Below, one piece after another: positions 27,036-35,810 of a stretch of DNA of 64,000 bases. The stretch is taken from assembly GCF_965221685.1 (NCBI RefSeq), contig NZ_OZ244907.1; one strand, 5' to 3'. Position numbers and translations under genes: made by a program. The notes beneath the pieces are model-generated. The model was given only the letters and a program-made list of their open reading frames with translations, had not been told where the DNA came from and made no database searches. The DNA comes from Palauibacter sp022826685. Its GTDB lineage: Bacteria > Gemmatimonadota > Gemmatimonadetes > Palauibacterales > Palauibacteraceae. Within the stretch, counting starts at the first letter, position 1, and the number at the start of each line of letters is the position of its first letter.

Positions 27036-27992
27036 ATGACCCACATGCCGCGCCTCGGGATCACGCTGGGGGATCCGCGCGGGATCGGACCGGAGGTGAC
27101 CGCGGCGGCGCTCGCCTCGTTCTCGGGGGCGGGCGGGATCGAAGCGGTCCTCGTGGGGCCTCGGTCGCTCGGTGAGGTGGAGGGCCGCCTGGAGGGGGTG
27201 GCCCGGGAGACGGTGGGGGACTGGGATCCCGCCGGCGGCGAGCGGCTCGCGGGCGTGCTGTCGGGGCGGGCCATCGAACGGGCCGTCGCGATGGCGCGGA
27301 CGGGAGAGATCGACGGGATCGTCACGGCTCCGATCAGCAAGGCCGCCCTGCGGGCCGCGGGGTACGAGCACCCGGGTCACACGGAGTTCCTCCAGGAACT
27401 GGCCGGAGCGCACGAGGTCACGATGATGATGTCCGCCGAGCGCACGCCCCTCGGTGGATCGCTGCGCCTGGCGCTCCTCACCGCGCACCTCCCCCTGCGC
27501 GACGTGCCTACCGTGCTCGATGTGGAGCTCTTCGCGCGCAGATCGGGGATCGCGATCGAAGCGCTGCGCGTCTGGTGGGGGATCGAACGGCCCCGAATCG
27601 CCTTCGCGGGGCTAAATCCGCACGCGGGCGAGGGCGGACTCTTCGGTGACGAGGAGATCGAGGTGTTCGCGCCGGCGCTCGCGCGGCTCGCCGCGGACCC
27701 CGACGTGGAAATCCTCGGCGTCTTCCCCGGGGACACCGTCTTCCTGAAGGCGCTCTCGGGGGAGGCGGACCTCGTTGTGACGCCCTACCACGACGTGGGA
27801 CTCGCGGTGCTGAAGACGATCGCGATGAACGAAGGCGTGAACGTGACGGCCGGGCTTCCCTTCCCGCGAACTTCTCCGGATCACGGCACGGCGATGGACA
27901 TCGCGGGCCGCGGGATCGCGGATCCGGGAGCGATGCGGGCCGCCATCGACCTCTGTGCCCGGTTCTGCGCGGCGCGGGCCGTCGCGAGATGA
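27036..27992 (+). CDS. pdxA: 4-hydroxythreonine-4-phosphate dehydrogenase
   Basis: 318 residues. NAD-dependent step of the DXP-dependent pyridoxal phosphate pathway. Motifs: GITLGDPRGIGPEV at the N-terminus, TAPISKAALRAAGYEHPGHT, GLNPHAGEGGLFGDEE, TPYHDVGLAVLK and TSPDHGTAMDIAGRG; conserved His residues in the last three bind the divalent metal. Begins five bases after surA with a GGAGG just upstream. Its end overlaps ftsE by ATGA. Confidence 0.96.
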   Translation: MTHMPRLGITLGDPRGIGPEVTAAALASFSGAGGIEAVLVGPRSLGEVEGRLEGVARETVGDWDPAGGERLAGVLSGRAIERAVAMARTGEIDGIVTAPISKAALRAAGYEHPGHTEFLQELAGAHEVTMMMSAERTPLGGSLRLALLTAHLPLRDVPTVLDVELFARRSGIAIEALRVWWGIERPRIAFAGLNPHAGEGGLFGDEEIEVFAPALARLAADPDVEILGVFPGDTVFLKALSGEADLVVTPYHDVGLAVLKTIAMNEGVNVTAGLPFPRTSPDHGTAMDIAGRGIADPGAMRAAIDLCARFCAARAVAR

Positions 27993-28657
27993 TCTCGCTG
28001 AGAGGTGTCTCGAAGGCCTATCCGCGCTCCGGAGACGCGCTTCGGGGAGTGTCCTTCCGCCTCCGGAAGGGGGAGTTCGCCTTTCTCACCGGACCCTCGG
28101 GGGCCGGCAAGTCGACGGTGCTCGAGCTGATCCACTTCCAGACCCGGCCGACCGAAGGCGAAGTTCAGGTCTCACGCTACAACTCGAGGCGGGTCCGCCG
28201 CCGGGACATTCCGGCGCTGCGGCGGCGCGTGGGGTTCGTGTTTCAGGACTTCAAGCTGCTGGAGCGGCTGACCGCCGCGGAGAACGTGGCTTTCGCGCTC
28301 GAAGTCATCGGGACGCCGCGACGTGAGATTGCGGGGCGGGTCCAGCGGCTGCTGAGCCAGGTGGGACTCGCCGCTCGCGCCCGATCGAGGCCCTCGGAGT
28401 TGTCGGGCGGTGAACGGCAGCGCGTCGCGGTGGCCCGCGCCCTCGCCACGGAACCGCGGATCCTTCTCGCGGACGAGCCCACGGGCAACCTCGATCCCGA
28501 CGCCGCGGGCGGAGTGTTCGAGCTGTTCCGGATGCTGAACCGGCTCGGCACGGCCGTGCTCATGGCCACACACGACGCGGACTTCGTGCGCCGACACCCG
28601 GACATCCGCCGACTCGAGCTGGAGGACGGGCGACTCGCTCGCGATTCCGCCGCATGA
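27989..28657 (+). CDS. ftsE: cell-division ABC ATPase FtsE
   Basis: 222 residues. ATPase of the FtsEX complex, which couples divisome state to peptidoglycan hydrolysis. Walker A GPSGAGKST, Q-loop FVFQDFKLL, signature LSGGERQRVAVARAL, Walker B ILLADEPTGNLDP and switch His in MATHDADFV. Starts in an ATGA overlap with pdxA and ends in an ATGA overlap with ftsX, indicating coupled translation. Confidence 0.95.
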   Translation: MISLRGVSKAYPRSGDALRGVSFRLRKGEFAFLTGPSGAGKSTVLELIHFQTRPTEGEVQVSRYNSRRVRRRDIPALRRRVGFVFQDFKLLERLTAAENVAFALEVIGTPRREIAGRVQRLLSQVGLAARARSRPSELSGGERQRVAVARALATEPRILLADEPTGNLDPDAAGGVFELFRMLNRLGTAVLMATHDADFVRRHPDIRRLELEDGRLARDSAA

Positions 28658-29529
28658 GATCCATGCGCGAGGCGCTCGCCGGCTTCCGGCGCACCCCTCT
28701 GCTGTGCGCTCTCTCGATCGGAGCGACCGGGCTCAGCCTCGTGATCCTCGGCCTCTTCGGGCTCGTTGCGCACAATATCGGCGGCGCGATCGGCGACGTG
28801 GAACGCCGCGTCGAGGTCGTCGGCTACCTGCTCGATGACGCCGGCCCGGAACAGGTGCGGGCCGCCCGGCAGGAGTTGGAGGCGCTCCCGGCGGTGGAAT
28901 CGGTGCGCTACGTATCGAAGGACGAGGCGCTGGAGCGGGCGCGGCGCGATCTCGTCGAGTTTTCGGACATCTACGGGGAACTGCGGGTGAACCCGCTTCC
29001 GGCCTCGTTTCACCTCCGGCTCCGGGAGGGCTTCCGCACGCCGGCAACGGTGTCGGAGACCGCGGGGATGCTCGCGGCGTATCCGTTCATCGAGGAGGCG
29101 CGGTTCGGGGATGAGTGGGTAGAGCGGCTCTTCGCGCTACGGAGCGCGGCGACGGGAATCGCGCTGGCGCTGGGCGGAGGATTCGCGCTGATCGCGGTGC
29201 TTCTCATCGTCACGACGGTGCGCATGGCCATCCTCGCGCGCGGCGAAGAGATCGAGATCATGCAGATCGTGGGCGCGCGGGAAGGCTATATCCAGCGGCC
29301 CTTCCTCCTCGAAGGCGCGGTCACCGGGCTGGCGGGCGGGCTGCTGGCGCTCGGCGTGACGCGACTCGCGTACGTCGTCTTCCCCGTCCGTTTCGCCGCC
29401 ATCGAATCGCTCGCGTGGCTTCCGCACCTCTGGACCGCCGCCGGCGTCGCCGCGGCCGCCGTTCTCGGTCTGCTTGCGGCCGCGTACTCCGTGCACCGTG
29501 AAGTGGGACGCGCGTATGGCCCGTCCTAG
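28654..29529 (+). CDS. ftsX: cell-division permease FtsX
   Basis: 291 residues with the four-helix FtsX topology: one helix near 20-45, a large periplasmic loop of about 110 residues (VGYLLDDAG, VRYVSKDEAL, FHLRLREGF) that in homologues grips the hydrolase activator, then three helices with IEIMQIVGAREGYIQRPFLLEG, the conserved cytoplasmic coupling loop. It lacks ATPase motifs and works with FtsE. Its C-terminus overlaps the start of the EnvC-like gene. Confidence 0.95.
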   Translation: MRSMREALAGFRRTPLLCALSIGATGLSLVILGLFGLVAHNIGGAIGDVERRVEVVGYLLDDAGPEQVRAARQELEALPAVESVRYVSKDEALERARRDLVEFSDIYGELRVNPLPASFHLRLREGFRTPATVSETAGMLAAYPFIEEARFGDEWVERLFALRSAATGIALALGGGFALIAVLLIVTTVRMAILARGEEIEIMQIVGAREGYIQRPFLLEGAVTGLAGGLLALGVTRLAYVVFPVRFAAIESLAWLPHLWTAAGVAAAAVLGLLAAAYSVHREVGRAYGPS

Positions 29530-30787
29530 CCGTCCGTCCGGGGGGCGGAGTCCCGGGCGGCCCGGGGGTCTGCGACGCCGCGCGTGGGCGGGGCGGCTCG
29601 TCGGGGCCGTGACCTTCGCCGTCGCGACGAGCCCGACATGGACCGCGCCCCTTCCCGCGATCGCGCAGGAGTCGCCGGATGTGCGGCGCCGCCTGGAGGA
29701 GAGCGAGGGGCGGCTCGAACTCATCCGCGAGGAACGGCAGCGGCTGCGCCGGGAACTCGAGGGGATCGCGGGCCAGGTCACCGGCGATTCGGCCGAACTC
29801 GTGAACATCGAACGACAGATCGCCGCCTCGGCGAGCCTCCTGGCCGAGTTCGACGTTCAGCGGCTCGCGCTCTCCGAGCAGCTCACGGCCATGACGCGCG
29901 AGATGCTGCTCACGCGCGACGAACTCGCGGCGCGCCAGGTCGTGCTGCGGGCGCGGCTCCGCGACATCTACAAGCGCGGCCCTCTCCGCACGGTCGAGGT
30001 GCTCCTCTCCTCCCGATCGTTCTCGGACCTGCTCAACCGCTACCGGTATCTCCGCGACGTCGCCGTCTTCGACCGCATCCTCGTGGAGGACGTGAAGGAG
30101 CTGGAGGACACCCTCGCGGAGCTGCGCGGCGGATTGAGTCGGGAAGGCGACCGGATCGCACGCGTGCGAGCGGAGAATCGCCGGGAATACGACGAGTTGG
30201 AGAGGTTGGAGCGGCAGCGGCAGGAGCGGTTGCGCCGATTCGCCGACCGCCGCGACGAGGCGCAGTCGACGCTGGCCCGGCTGGCGGCGGAAGAGGCCGA
30301 GTTGCGCGCGCTCATGGCGGGGCTGGAAGAACGGCGCCGCTCGGCGGAACGCGAGGCGGGCGCGGCGTCGGTCTCGTCGCTGACGACCGGGGATCTCGGG
30401 AGCCTCGCCTGGCCCGTCGAGGGGGAGGTCCTGTGGCGCTTCGGGCCCGAGCGGGAAGGACGCACGACGATCCCGCGGGAAGGGATCGGGATCGCGGCCC
30501 CGCGCGGCACGCCCGTGAGCGCCGTGGACCGCGGCACCGTCGCCTCCGTGGCGGCGCGCGCCTCGGGACTGACGGTCATCCTCGATCACGGAGGAGGCTT
30601 CTACTCGTCCTATCAGAAGCTCCGCGACGTCACGGTCCGCGAGGGACAGGCGGTCGGCGGGGGACAGGCGATCGGACACGTGGGCGGGGACGCCACCCGT
30701 CCGCACATCGAGTTCCAGATCTACGAGCCGGGGACGGTGGGGCCCCGCGCGGTGGATCCGGTCCGGTGGCTGAGGGGCCGCCCGTGA
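29516..30787 (+). CDS. envC: EnvC-like coiled-coil protein with degenerate LytM domain
   Basis: 423 residues. Signal segment (about 23-50), long coiled coil (about 52-290; repeats rich in Glu, Arg, Leu) and a C-terminal LytM/M23 fold (about 300-423). The catalytic zinc residues are lost: the position of HxGxD reads EGIGIAAPRGTPV, and the HxH position reads PHIEFQI with only one His; YxHL is YQKL. This is the EnvC pattern, an inactive LytM that activates amidases when FtsEX signals. The gene follows ftsEX directly. ATG 29516 is chosen; GTG 29498 is possible. Confidence 0.88.
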   Translation: MARPSRPSGGRSPGRPGGLRRRAWAGRLVGAVTFAVATSPTWTAPLPAIAQESPDVRRRLEESEGRLELIREERQRLRRELEGIAGQVTGDSAELVNIERQIAASASLLAEFDVQRLALSEQLTAMTREMLLTRDELAARQVVLRARLRDIYKRGPLRTVEVLLSSRSFSDLLNRYRYLRDVAVFDRILVEDVKELEDTLAELRGGLSREGDRIARVRAENRREYDELERLERQRQERLRRFADRRDEAQSTLARLAAEEAELRALMAGLEERRRSAEREAGAASVSSLTTGDLGSLAWPVEGEVLWRFGPEREGRTTIPREGIGIAAPRGTPVSAVDRGTVASVAARASGLTVILDHGGGFYSSYQKLRDVTVREGQAVGGGQAIGHVGGDATRPHIEFQIYEPGTVGPRAVDPVRWLRGRP

Positions 30788-31995
30788 ACGCCGAGCGTCC
30801 CTGGGGGCAGGAAGACCTCCTGCAACGCCTGGCGAGCGCGGTCGCGGGCCGGAGGCTGCCGCAGTCGCTCCTCGTCCACGGCCCGGAGGGCGTCGGGAAG
30901 CGTTCGCTGGCCCTGTGGATCGCCCGCGCGCTCCAGTGCGAGCCGGCGGAGGCGGGGGATGTCCCCTGCGAAGCGTGCCGGAGCTGCCGCATGGCGGCGC
31001 GGCTGGAGCACCCGGACATCCACCTCCACTTCCCGATGCCGCGCCCGAAGCGGGCCGCCTCGCGGGCCAAGCTGCGCGAGGCCATCGAGGCACAGCGTCA
31101 CGAGCGTCTCGCTCTGCTGCGGGAGGATCTCCATGCGCGCCTGGACCCGGACGCGGTCACGGGGCTCTACGTGGCCGCCGTGGAGAACATCCGGGACCAG
31201 GCGTCGCGGCGGCCGTCGATGGCGCGCAGGTCGGTGTTCGTGGTCGAGGACGCGGAACGGATGGTGCCGCAGAGCGCGAGCCCCGAGGCGGCGAACGCCT
31301 TTCTCAAGCTCCTGGAGGAGCCGCCGCCGTTCGCGTACATCGTCCTCACGAGCGGCCGTCCCGATGCCCTTCTGCCGACGATCCGGTCCCGCACGGTGCC
31401 GCTCCGCGTCGCGCCGCTGCCGACCGAGCGCGTGGCGGCCTATGTGGCGGAGCACCTCGGCGTTCGCGATGACGACCGCGCGCGGGCAGTCGCAAGGCGG
31501 GCCGGCGGCGCCGTCTACCGGGCGCGCACGCTCGTCGACTCCGAAGCCGGCGAATCCGAGGCCGCCGCGGACGCCCTGCTGGCCGCCGCCCTCGACGGTT
31601 CGCCGCAGGCGCGCTACCGCGCCGCGTCCCGCTACTCCGCGCGTGGCGCGCGAGGGGAGTTGGAGCCGGCGCTCGAGGCGCTGCGCCTCCGCCTCCGCGA
31701 CATGCTCTGCGTCGCCGCAGGAGCCGCCGACGTGGCGCTCGACCCGGATCGCACGAAGGGGCCGGGCGCGGGGGGGCACCGGGGCGTCCGGGGAGCGGGC
31801 GGCGGGCCGGCGGAAGGCGCGGTCCTCGAAGCCCTCGGGGCCGTCGACGCGGCCATGGAAGGGGTGGGCCGCAACCTGAATCCGCAGGCGACGACGGCCC
31901 TCCTGCTCGAGGAGATGAGCGCGGCCTTCGCCGGCCGCTCCACTGGCCGGACGGCGGGAACACCGCAGTTTGCGGGGGTACTGAGAGGTCTGTGA
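30784..31995 (+). CDS. holB: DNA polymerase III delta' subunit-like clamp-loader ATPase
   Basis: 403 residues. Clamp-loader protein with Walker A GPEGVGKRS, zinc-module cysteines (QCEPAE, CEACRSC), sensor-region VVEDAERMVPQSASPEAANAFLKLLEEPP, and SRTVPLRVAPL. About 60 residues between the zinc module and Walker B (FPMPRPKRAASRAKLREA onwards) look like an insertion. The C-terminal collar is variable. GTG 30784 overlaps the EnvC-like stop in a GTGA, so it appears co-translated with the division genes. Confidence 0.9.
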   Translation: MNAERPWGQEDLLQRLASAVAGRRLPQSLLVHGPEGVGKRSLALWIARALQCEPAEAGDVPCEACRSCRMAARLEHPDIHLHFPMPRPKRAASRAKLREAIEAQRHERLALLREDLHARLDPDAVTGLYVAAVENIRDQASRRPSMARRSVFVVEDAERMVPQSASPEAANAFLKLLEEPPPFAYIVLTSGRPDALLPTIRSRTVPLRVAPLPTERVAAYVAEHLGVRDDDRARAVARRAGGAVYRARTLVDSEAGESEAAADALLAAALDGSPQARYRAASRYSARGARGELEPALEALRLRLRDMLCVAAGAADVALDPDRTKGPGAGGHRGVRGAGGGPAEGAVLEALGAVDAAMEGVGRNLNPQATTALLLEEMSAAFAGRSTGRTAGTPQFAGVLRGL

Positions 31996-32492
31996 CGGGA
32001 GGCAGCTTCGTGGACGGACTCACACATCTGGACCCGGACGGGCGGGTGCGAATGGTCGACGTGGGAGAGAAACCTCTCACGCGACGCGTGGCCGTGGCCG
32101 AGGGCCGGATCCGAATGCGCCGCGCGACGCTCGATGCCATCCGGGCGGGCGAGGTCGAGAAGGGAGAGGCGCTCGCCGTGGCTCGTCTCGCGGCGATCCA
32201 GGGGGCCAAGGCGGCGTCCACACTCGTTCCGCTCTGCCATCCGATCCCGCTCGACGCGGTCGATGTCGAGCTCGAAGCCGAGGAGACGACGCCGGCCTAC
32301 CGGCTCAGCGTGCGGGCCTCGGCGGAGTGGCGCACAGGCGTCGAGATGGAGGCGATGGCTGGCGTCGCGGCTGGCCTGCTCGCCCTGTACGACATGTGCA
32401 AGGCGATCGACCGGGGCATGACGCTGGGGCCGATTCGGCTCCTCGAGAAGCGCGGGGGACGGTCCGGCACCTGGAAGGCGGACGCGAAGTGA
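31992..32492 (+). CDS. moaC: cyclic pyranopterin monophosphate synthase MoaC
   Basis: 166 residues. Second step of molybdenum-cofactor synthesis, with MoaA. Motifs: MVDVGEKPLTRR, STLVPLCHPIPL, RTGVEMEAMAGVA and LLALYDMCKAIDR, which carry the active-site His, Glu and Lys of the family. Start GTG overlaps the holB stop (GTGA). No other mo genes are in the window. Confidence 0.95.
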   Translation: MTGGSFVDGLTHLDPDGRVRMVDVGEKPLTRRVAVAEGRIRMRRATLDAIRAGEVEKGEALAVARLAAIQGAKAASTLVPLCHPIPLDAVDVELEAEETTPAYRLSVRASAEWRTGVEMEAMAGVAAGLLALYDMCKAIDRGMTLGPIRLLEKRGGRSGTWKADAK

Positions 32493-32511
32493 TGCGGATA
32501 CGGGGGACGCG

Positions 32512-33978
32512 GTGAGCCACCGGGAGGCGCTCCGGAAGAAGGTCGAGTCGGGTACGGCCCGGGTGGGCGTGCTCGGGCTCGGCTATGTCGGTCTCCCCGT
32601 CGTCACGGCGTTCTCCGGCGCAGGTTTCCGGACGCTGGGGTTCGACATCGACGAGCGGGTTGTGCGGCGGGTGAGGCGCGGCGACTCCCACATCGGCGAT
32701 GTCCCGGCGCGAACCGTCGCCGCCGCCGTCGAGAGCGGCCTCCTCGACGCGACAACGGACTTCGCCCGGCTCGCGGAGATGGATGCCGTTATCATCTGCG
32801 TCCCCACCCCGCTCGGGAAGACCGGGGATCCCGACGTTTCCCACATCCTCGACGCGCTCGGGCACATCCGCGACGGTCTCCGGCCCGGCCAGCTCATCGT
32901 CCTCGAATCGACGACCTACCCGGGCACGACCCGGGAACTCCTGCAGCCGGAACTCGAACAGGGCGGACTCACGGCGGGAAAGGAGTTCTTCCTCGCCTTC
33001 AGCCCGGAACGCGTGGACCCCGGCAATCCCACCTACACCTTCACGAACACGCCGAAGGTCGTGGGCGGATTGACCGCCTCCTGCCGCGAACTCGCCGATT
33101 GCCTCTACGAGAAGGTCATTGCCGAGGTCGTGAGCGTTTCGTCGCCCGAGGTCGCGGAACTCACGAAACTGCTCGAGAACACCTTCCGCGCCGTGAACAT
33201 CGGGCTTGTGAACGAGATGGCGGTCATCGCGGATCGTCTGGGGATCGACATCGGCGAGGTCGTCGAGGCCGCGGCGACGAAGCCTTACGGCTTCATGCGT
33301 TTCACGCCCGGCCCCGGTCTGGGCGGCCACTGCCTCCCGATCGATCCGCAGTACCTCGCCTGGAAGATGCGGACGCTCCAGTACCGGACCCGCTTCATCG
33401 AACTCGCCGCCGAGGTCAACGCCGAAATGCCGCGCTACGTCGTGGATCGCGTCGCGCAGGCGCTCAACCGGCACCGGCGGCCGCTGAACGGCAGCCGCGT
33501 CCTGCTGCTGGGCGTCGCCTACAAGCCGGGCGTCGGCGATGTCCGCGAGAGTCCGGCGCTCGACGTCATCGAGCTTCTGCGCCGCCAGGGCTCCGAGGTC
33601 TCATACCACGATCCGTTCGTGCCGCGGCTGGCACTGGAGGGAGGAGACCTCGAATCGCAGCCCCTGACGGCGGAGTCGCTCGCATCGAGCCACGCCACGG
33701 TCGTCATCACGGATCACCCGGAGGTGGACTACGGTCTCGTGCTCGAGAGGGCACGGATCATCGTCGACACGCGCAACGGCCTGCCGAAGCGGCCCGGGGA
33801 GCATGGGGAGCCGGGCGAGCCGGGCGGTGCGGTCCTCTATCCGCTGTCCGGCCCCGCCCGCGAAGGCTCAGCGCCGGATCTCGAGCCGGTCGCCGGGGTG
33901 GATCCGGGTCGAGGAGAGGCGATTCCATTCGATGAGGTCGCGCGTCGATACCGAATGTCGGCGGGCGATCAGCCATAG
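32512..33978 (+). CDS. UDP-N-acetylhexosamine 6-dehydrogenase (WbpA/WbpO-like)
   Basis: 488 residues. NAD-dependent four-electron oxidation of a UDP-N-acetylhexosamine to the uronic acid for capsule or O-antigen. Rossmann motif VGVLGLGYVGLPV, CVPTPL, ESTTYPGTT, FSPERVDPGN (as in WbpA/WbpO), LLENTFRAVNIG, catalytic Cys in GGHCLPIDP and the C-terminal GVAYKPGVGDVRESPA. The normal protein would end near VDTRNGL (about 423); here about 64 extra residues with GEHGEPGEPGG follow, running 111 bases into the convergent transglycosylase gene. GTG start. A partner 4-epimerase lies at 37861-38880. Confidence 0.9.
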   Translation: MSHREALRKKVESGTARVGVLGLGYVGLPVVTAFSGAGFRTLGFDIDERVVRRVRRGDSHIGDVPARTVAAAVESGLLDATTDFARLAEMDAVIICVPTPLGKTGDPDVSHILDALGHIRDGLRPGQLIVLESTTYPGTTRELLQPELEQGGLTAGKEFFLAFSPERVDPGNPTYTFTNTPKVVGGLTASCRELADCLYEKVIAEVVSVSSPEVAELTKLLENTFRAVNIGLVNEMAVIADRLGIDIGEVVEAAATKPYGFMRFTPGPGLGGHCLPIDPQYLAWKMRTLQYRTRFIELAAEVNAEMPRYVVDRVAQALNRHRRPLNGSRVLLLGVAYKPGVGDVRESPALDVIELLRRQGSEVSYHDPFVPRLALEGGDLESQPLTAESLASSHATVVITDHPEVDYGLVLERARIIVDTRNGLPKRPGEHGEPGEPGGAVLYPLSGPAREGSAPDLEPVAGVDPGRGEAIPFDEVARRYRMSAGDQP

Positions 33979-35595
33979 CGAGTCACCCGGCCGGACCACG
34001 ATCGTCACAGGCCCGGCGCCGTTGCTCGCGGACCCCGCCGAACCCGTTCCGGTCGACCCGCCCGTCCGCGGAATCAGCAACTCCTGGCCGATCTGCAGGC
34101 GACGCGGATTCACGTTGCCGTTCGCGGCCCGCAACGCCGCCACCGACACGCCGTATCGCTGCGCGATCACGTCCAGCGTCTGTCCGCGCTGCACCGTGAC
34201 GACGGTCGTCCCTTCGGCGTTCGTCCGCGCGTTGAGCGGGCGGGCGTTCGAGCTGCGCGCGATCGATACGCCGGGGGCCCGCGCCGACCGGGGAATGACG
34301 AGTTCCTGGCCGATCTGCAGGCGACGCGGGTTCAGGTTGCCGTTCGCCGAGCGGAGCGCCGCCACCGACACGCCGTACTGCTGTCCGATCCACCCCAGCG
34401 TGTGACCGCGCTGGACGGTGTGGAACGTCCAGGTCACCCGCTCATCCGCCGGCACGGCCGCATACCGCACCGCGAACCGGGCGGCGCCCTCGACCGGGAC
34501 CCGAATCTCGACCTCGCGGTTCGGCGGCGTCACGTCGCGCGGAAACTCGGGGTTGAGGAGGTTGATCGTCTCCTCGTCGGTCCCGGCGGCCTCCGCGAGG
34601 ACGTCGAAGCTCGTCGCGTCGGGCACACGCACCTTCACGTGCTCCGGCATCGTCTCTCTCTCCGGGTCCGGGAACCCGTAGCGCGCCGGATCGTGCCCGA
34701 TCATGGCCGCCGCGATGATCTTCGGCACATAGTCCCGCGTCTCGCGCCGCAGCAGACGACGGTCGGCGAGGTCCCAGAAGGTCCCGCCCGGCACGGTACG
34801 GAGCCCGCGGCGGACCCGGTTGGGTCCTCCGTTGTAGCCCGCCGCCGCGAGGTACCAGGAACCGAACTCGTCGTAGAGGTCCTTGAGGTGCCGGACCGCG
34901 GCGTCCGTCGCTTTCTCCGGATCTCTCCGTTCGTCGATCCAGTAGGATATTTCGAGGCCGTACTGGCGCCCCGTGCCCGAGATGAACTGCCACAGGCCCA
35001 CCGCGCTCGCGCGGCTGTAGGCGTTCGGGTTCATCCCGCTCTCGATGAGCGCGAGGTAGATGAGGTCCTGCGGCAGCCCCGCCTCGCGCAGTTTCCGGCG
35101 AATCATGGGCTCGTAACGGGTCTTGCGGCCGAGGTAGCTCGCGAAGCGTTCGCCGATGGCGGTCTGGAAGTAGTGGACCCACGACCGGACGCGCTCGTTC
35201 ATCTCGAGCCTGAAGACGCGCGGATCCTCTCCTTCGTGCACCAGCCCCATCGGGTCGCCGCCGAGCATCTCGCGGATGGCCCGATCGATCTCCACCGGCG
35301 TCGGCTCGGCACCCGTGTCGCCTGCCGGATCCGGCACGACCGGATCCTCCGGCATCAACTCGTCGTCCGGAGCCGGCGCCGATACGGGAGGGTCTCCCGG
35401 TTGCGGGGTCGTTTCAGGTGGATCCGCGGTGCCGGCCTCGGGCGCCTCCTGTTCGACGTTCGAGGTCTCCGGGGCCGGGCCGATATCGGGTGTGCCCCGA
35501 GTGAGCGCGCAGCCGTGCAGCACGAACGCCGCGAGCACGAGGCTGGCTCGGTGAAGGCACGCACGGACGGGCGCTCTCGATGATCGATGGGTCAT
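33868..35595 (-). CDS. mltD: MltD-like membrane-bound lytic transglycosylase with three LysM
   Basis: 575 residues. Lipoprotein signal with VLHGC lipobox (residues about 15-30), an acidic Pro-rich linker, the family-1 SLT domain (about 135-285) with catalytic Glu in YLALIESGMNPNAYS, AVGLWQFI and YLAAAGYNGGPNRV, then a linker and three LysM domains (VQRGHTLGWIGQQYGVS, VQRGQTLDVIAQRYGVS, VRPGDSLWLIARRHSVS) that bind peptidoglycan. It cleaves the MurNAc-GlcNAc glycan bond forming anhydro-MurNAc. ATG 35595 has a GGGGGGA run upstream. Confidence 0.93.
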   Translation of the reverse strand: MTHRSSRAPVRACLHRASLVLAAFVLHGCALTRGTPDIGPAPETSNVEQEAPEAGTADPPETTPQPGDPPVSAPAPDDELMPEDPVVPDPAGDTGAEPTPVEIDRAIREMLGGDPMGLVHEGEDPRVFRLEMNERVRSWVHYFQTAIGERFASYLGRKTRYEPMIRRKLREAGLPQDLIYLALIESGMNPNAYSRASAVGLWQFISGTGRQYGLEISYWIDERRDPEKATDAAVRHLKDLYDEFGSWYLAAAGYNGGPNRVRRGLRTVPGGTFWDLADRRLLRRETRDYVPKIIAAAMIGHDPARYGFPDPERETMPEHVKVRVPDATSFDVLAEAAGTDEETINLLNPEFPRDVTPPNREVEIRVPVEGAARFAVRYAAVPADERVTWTFHTVQRGHTLGWIGQQYGVSVAALRSANGNLNPRRLQIGQELVIPRSARAPGVSIARSSNARPLNARTNAEGTTVVTVQRGQTLDVIAQRYGVSVAALRAANGNVNPRRLQIGQELLIPRTGGSTGTGSAGSASNGAGPVTIVVRPGDSLWLIARRHSVSTRDLIEWNRLSSTRIHPGDRLEIRR

Positions 35596-35770
35596 CAGAC
35601 GGCAAATCCCCCCTTGGTGCCACAACTCTGGTGCTGCTACCCCCAGGCCCCTCCACCCCGCCAAGGCGTCGCTCCGGAAGCAGGACCGGACAACACGCGA
35701 ATAATGGTACCGAACCGCATGTGCCGTGTCGAGATCGACCCGGCGGCGAAGCGTTTCAGGCGAGATGCAT

Positions 35771-35810
35771 CGCCGCTCGAACGCAGCAGGGTTTTGCCAC
35801 GGGCCGTTAG
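35771..35810. repeat. dispersed ~40-bp repeat, copy B
   Basis: 40 bp, paired with 19197-19237. On the minus strand it begins with the guaB stop codon TAA and reads CGGCCCGTGGCAAAACCC immediately after it. Confidence 0.7.
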
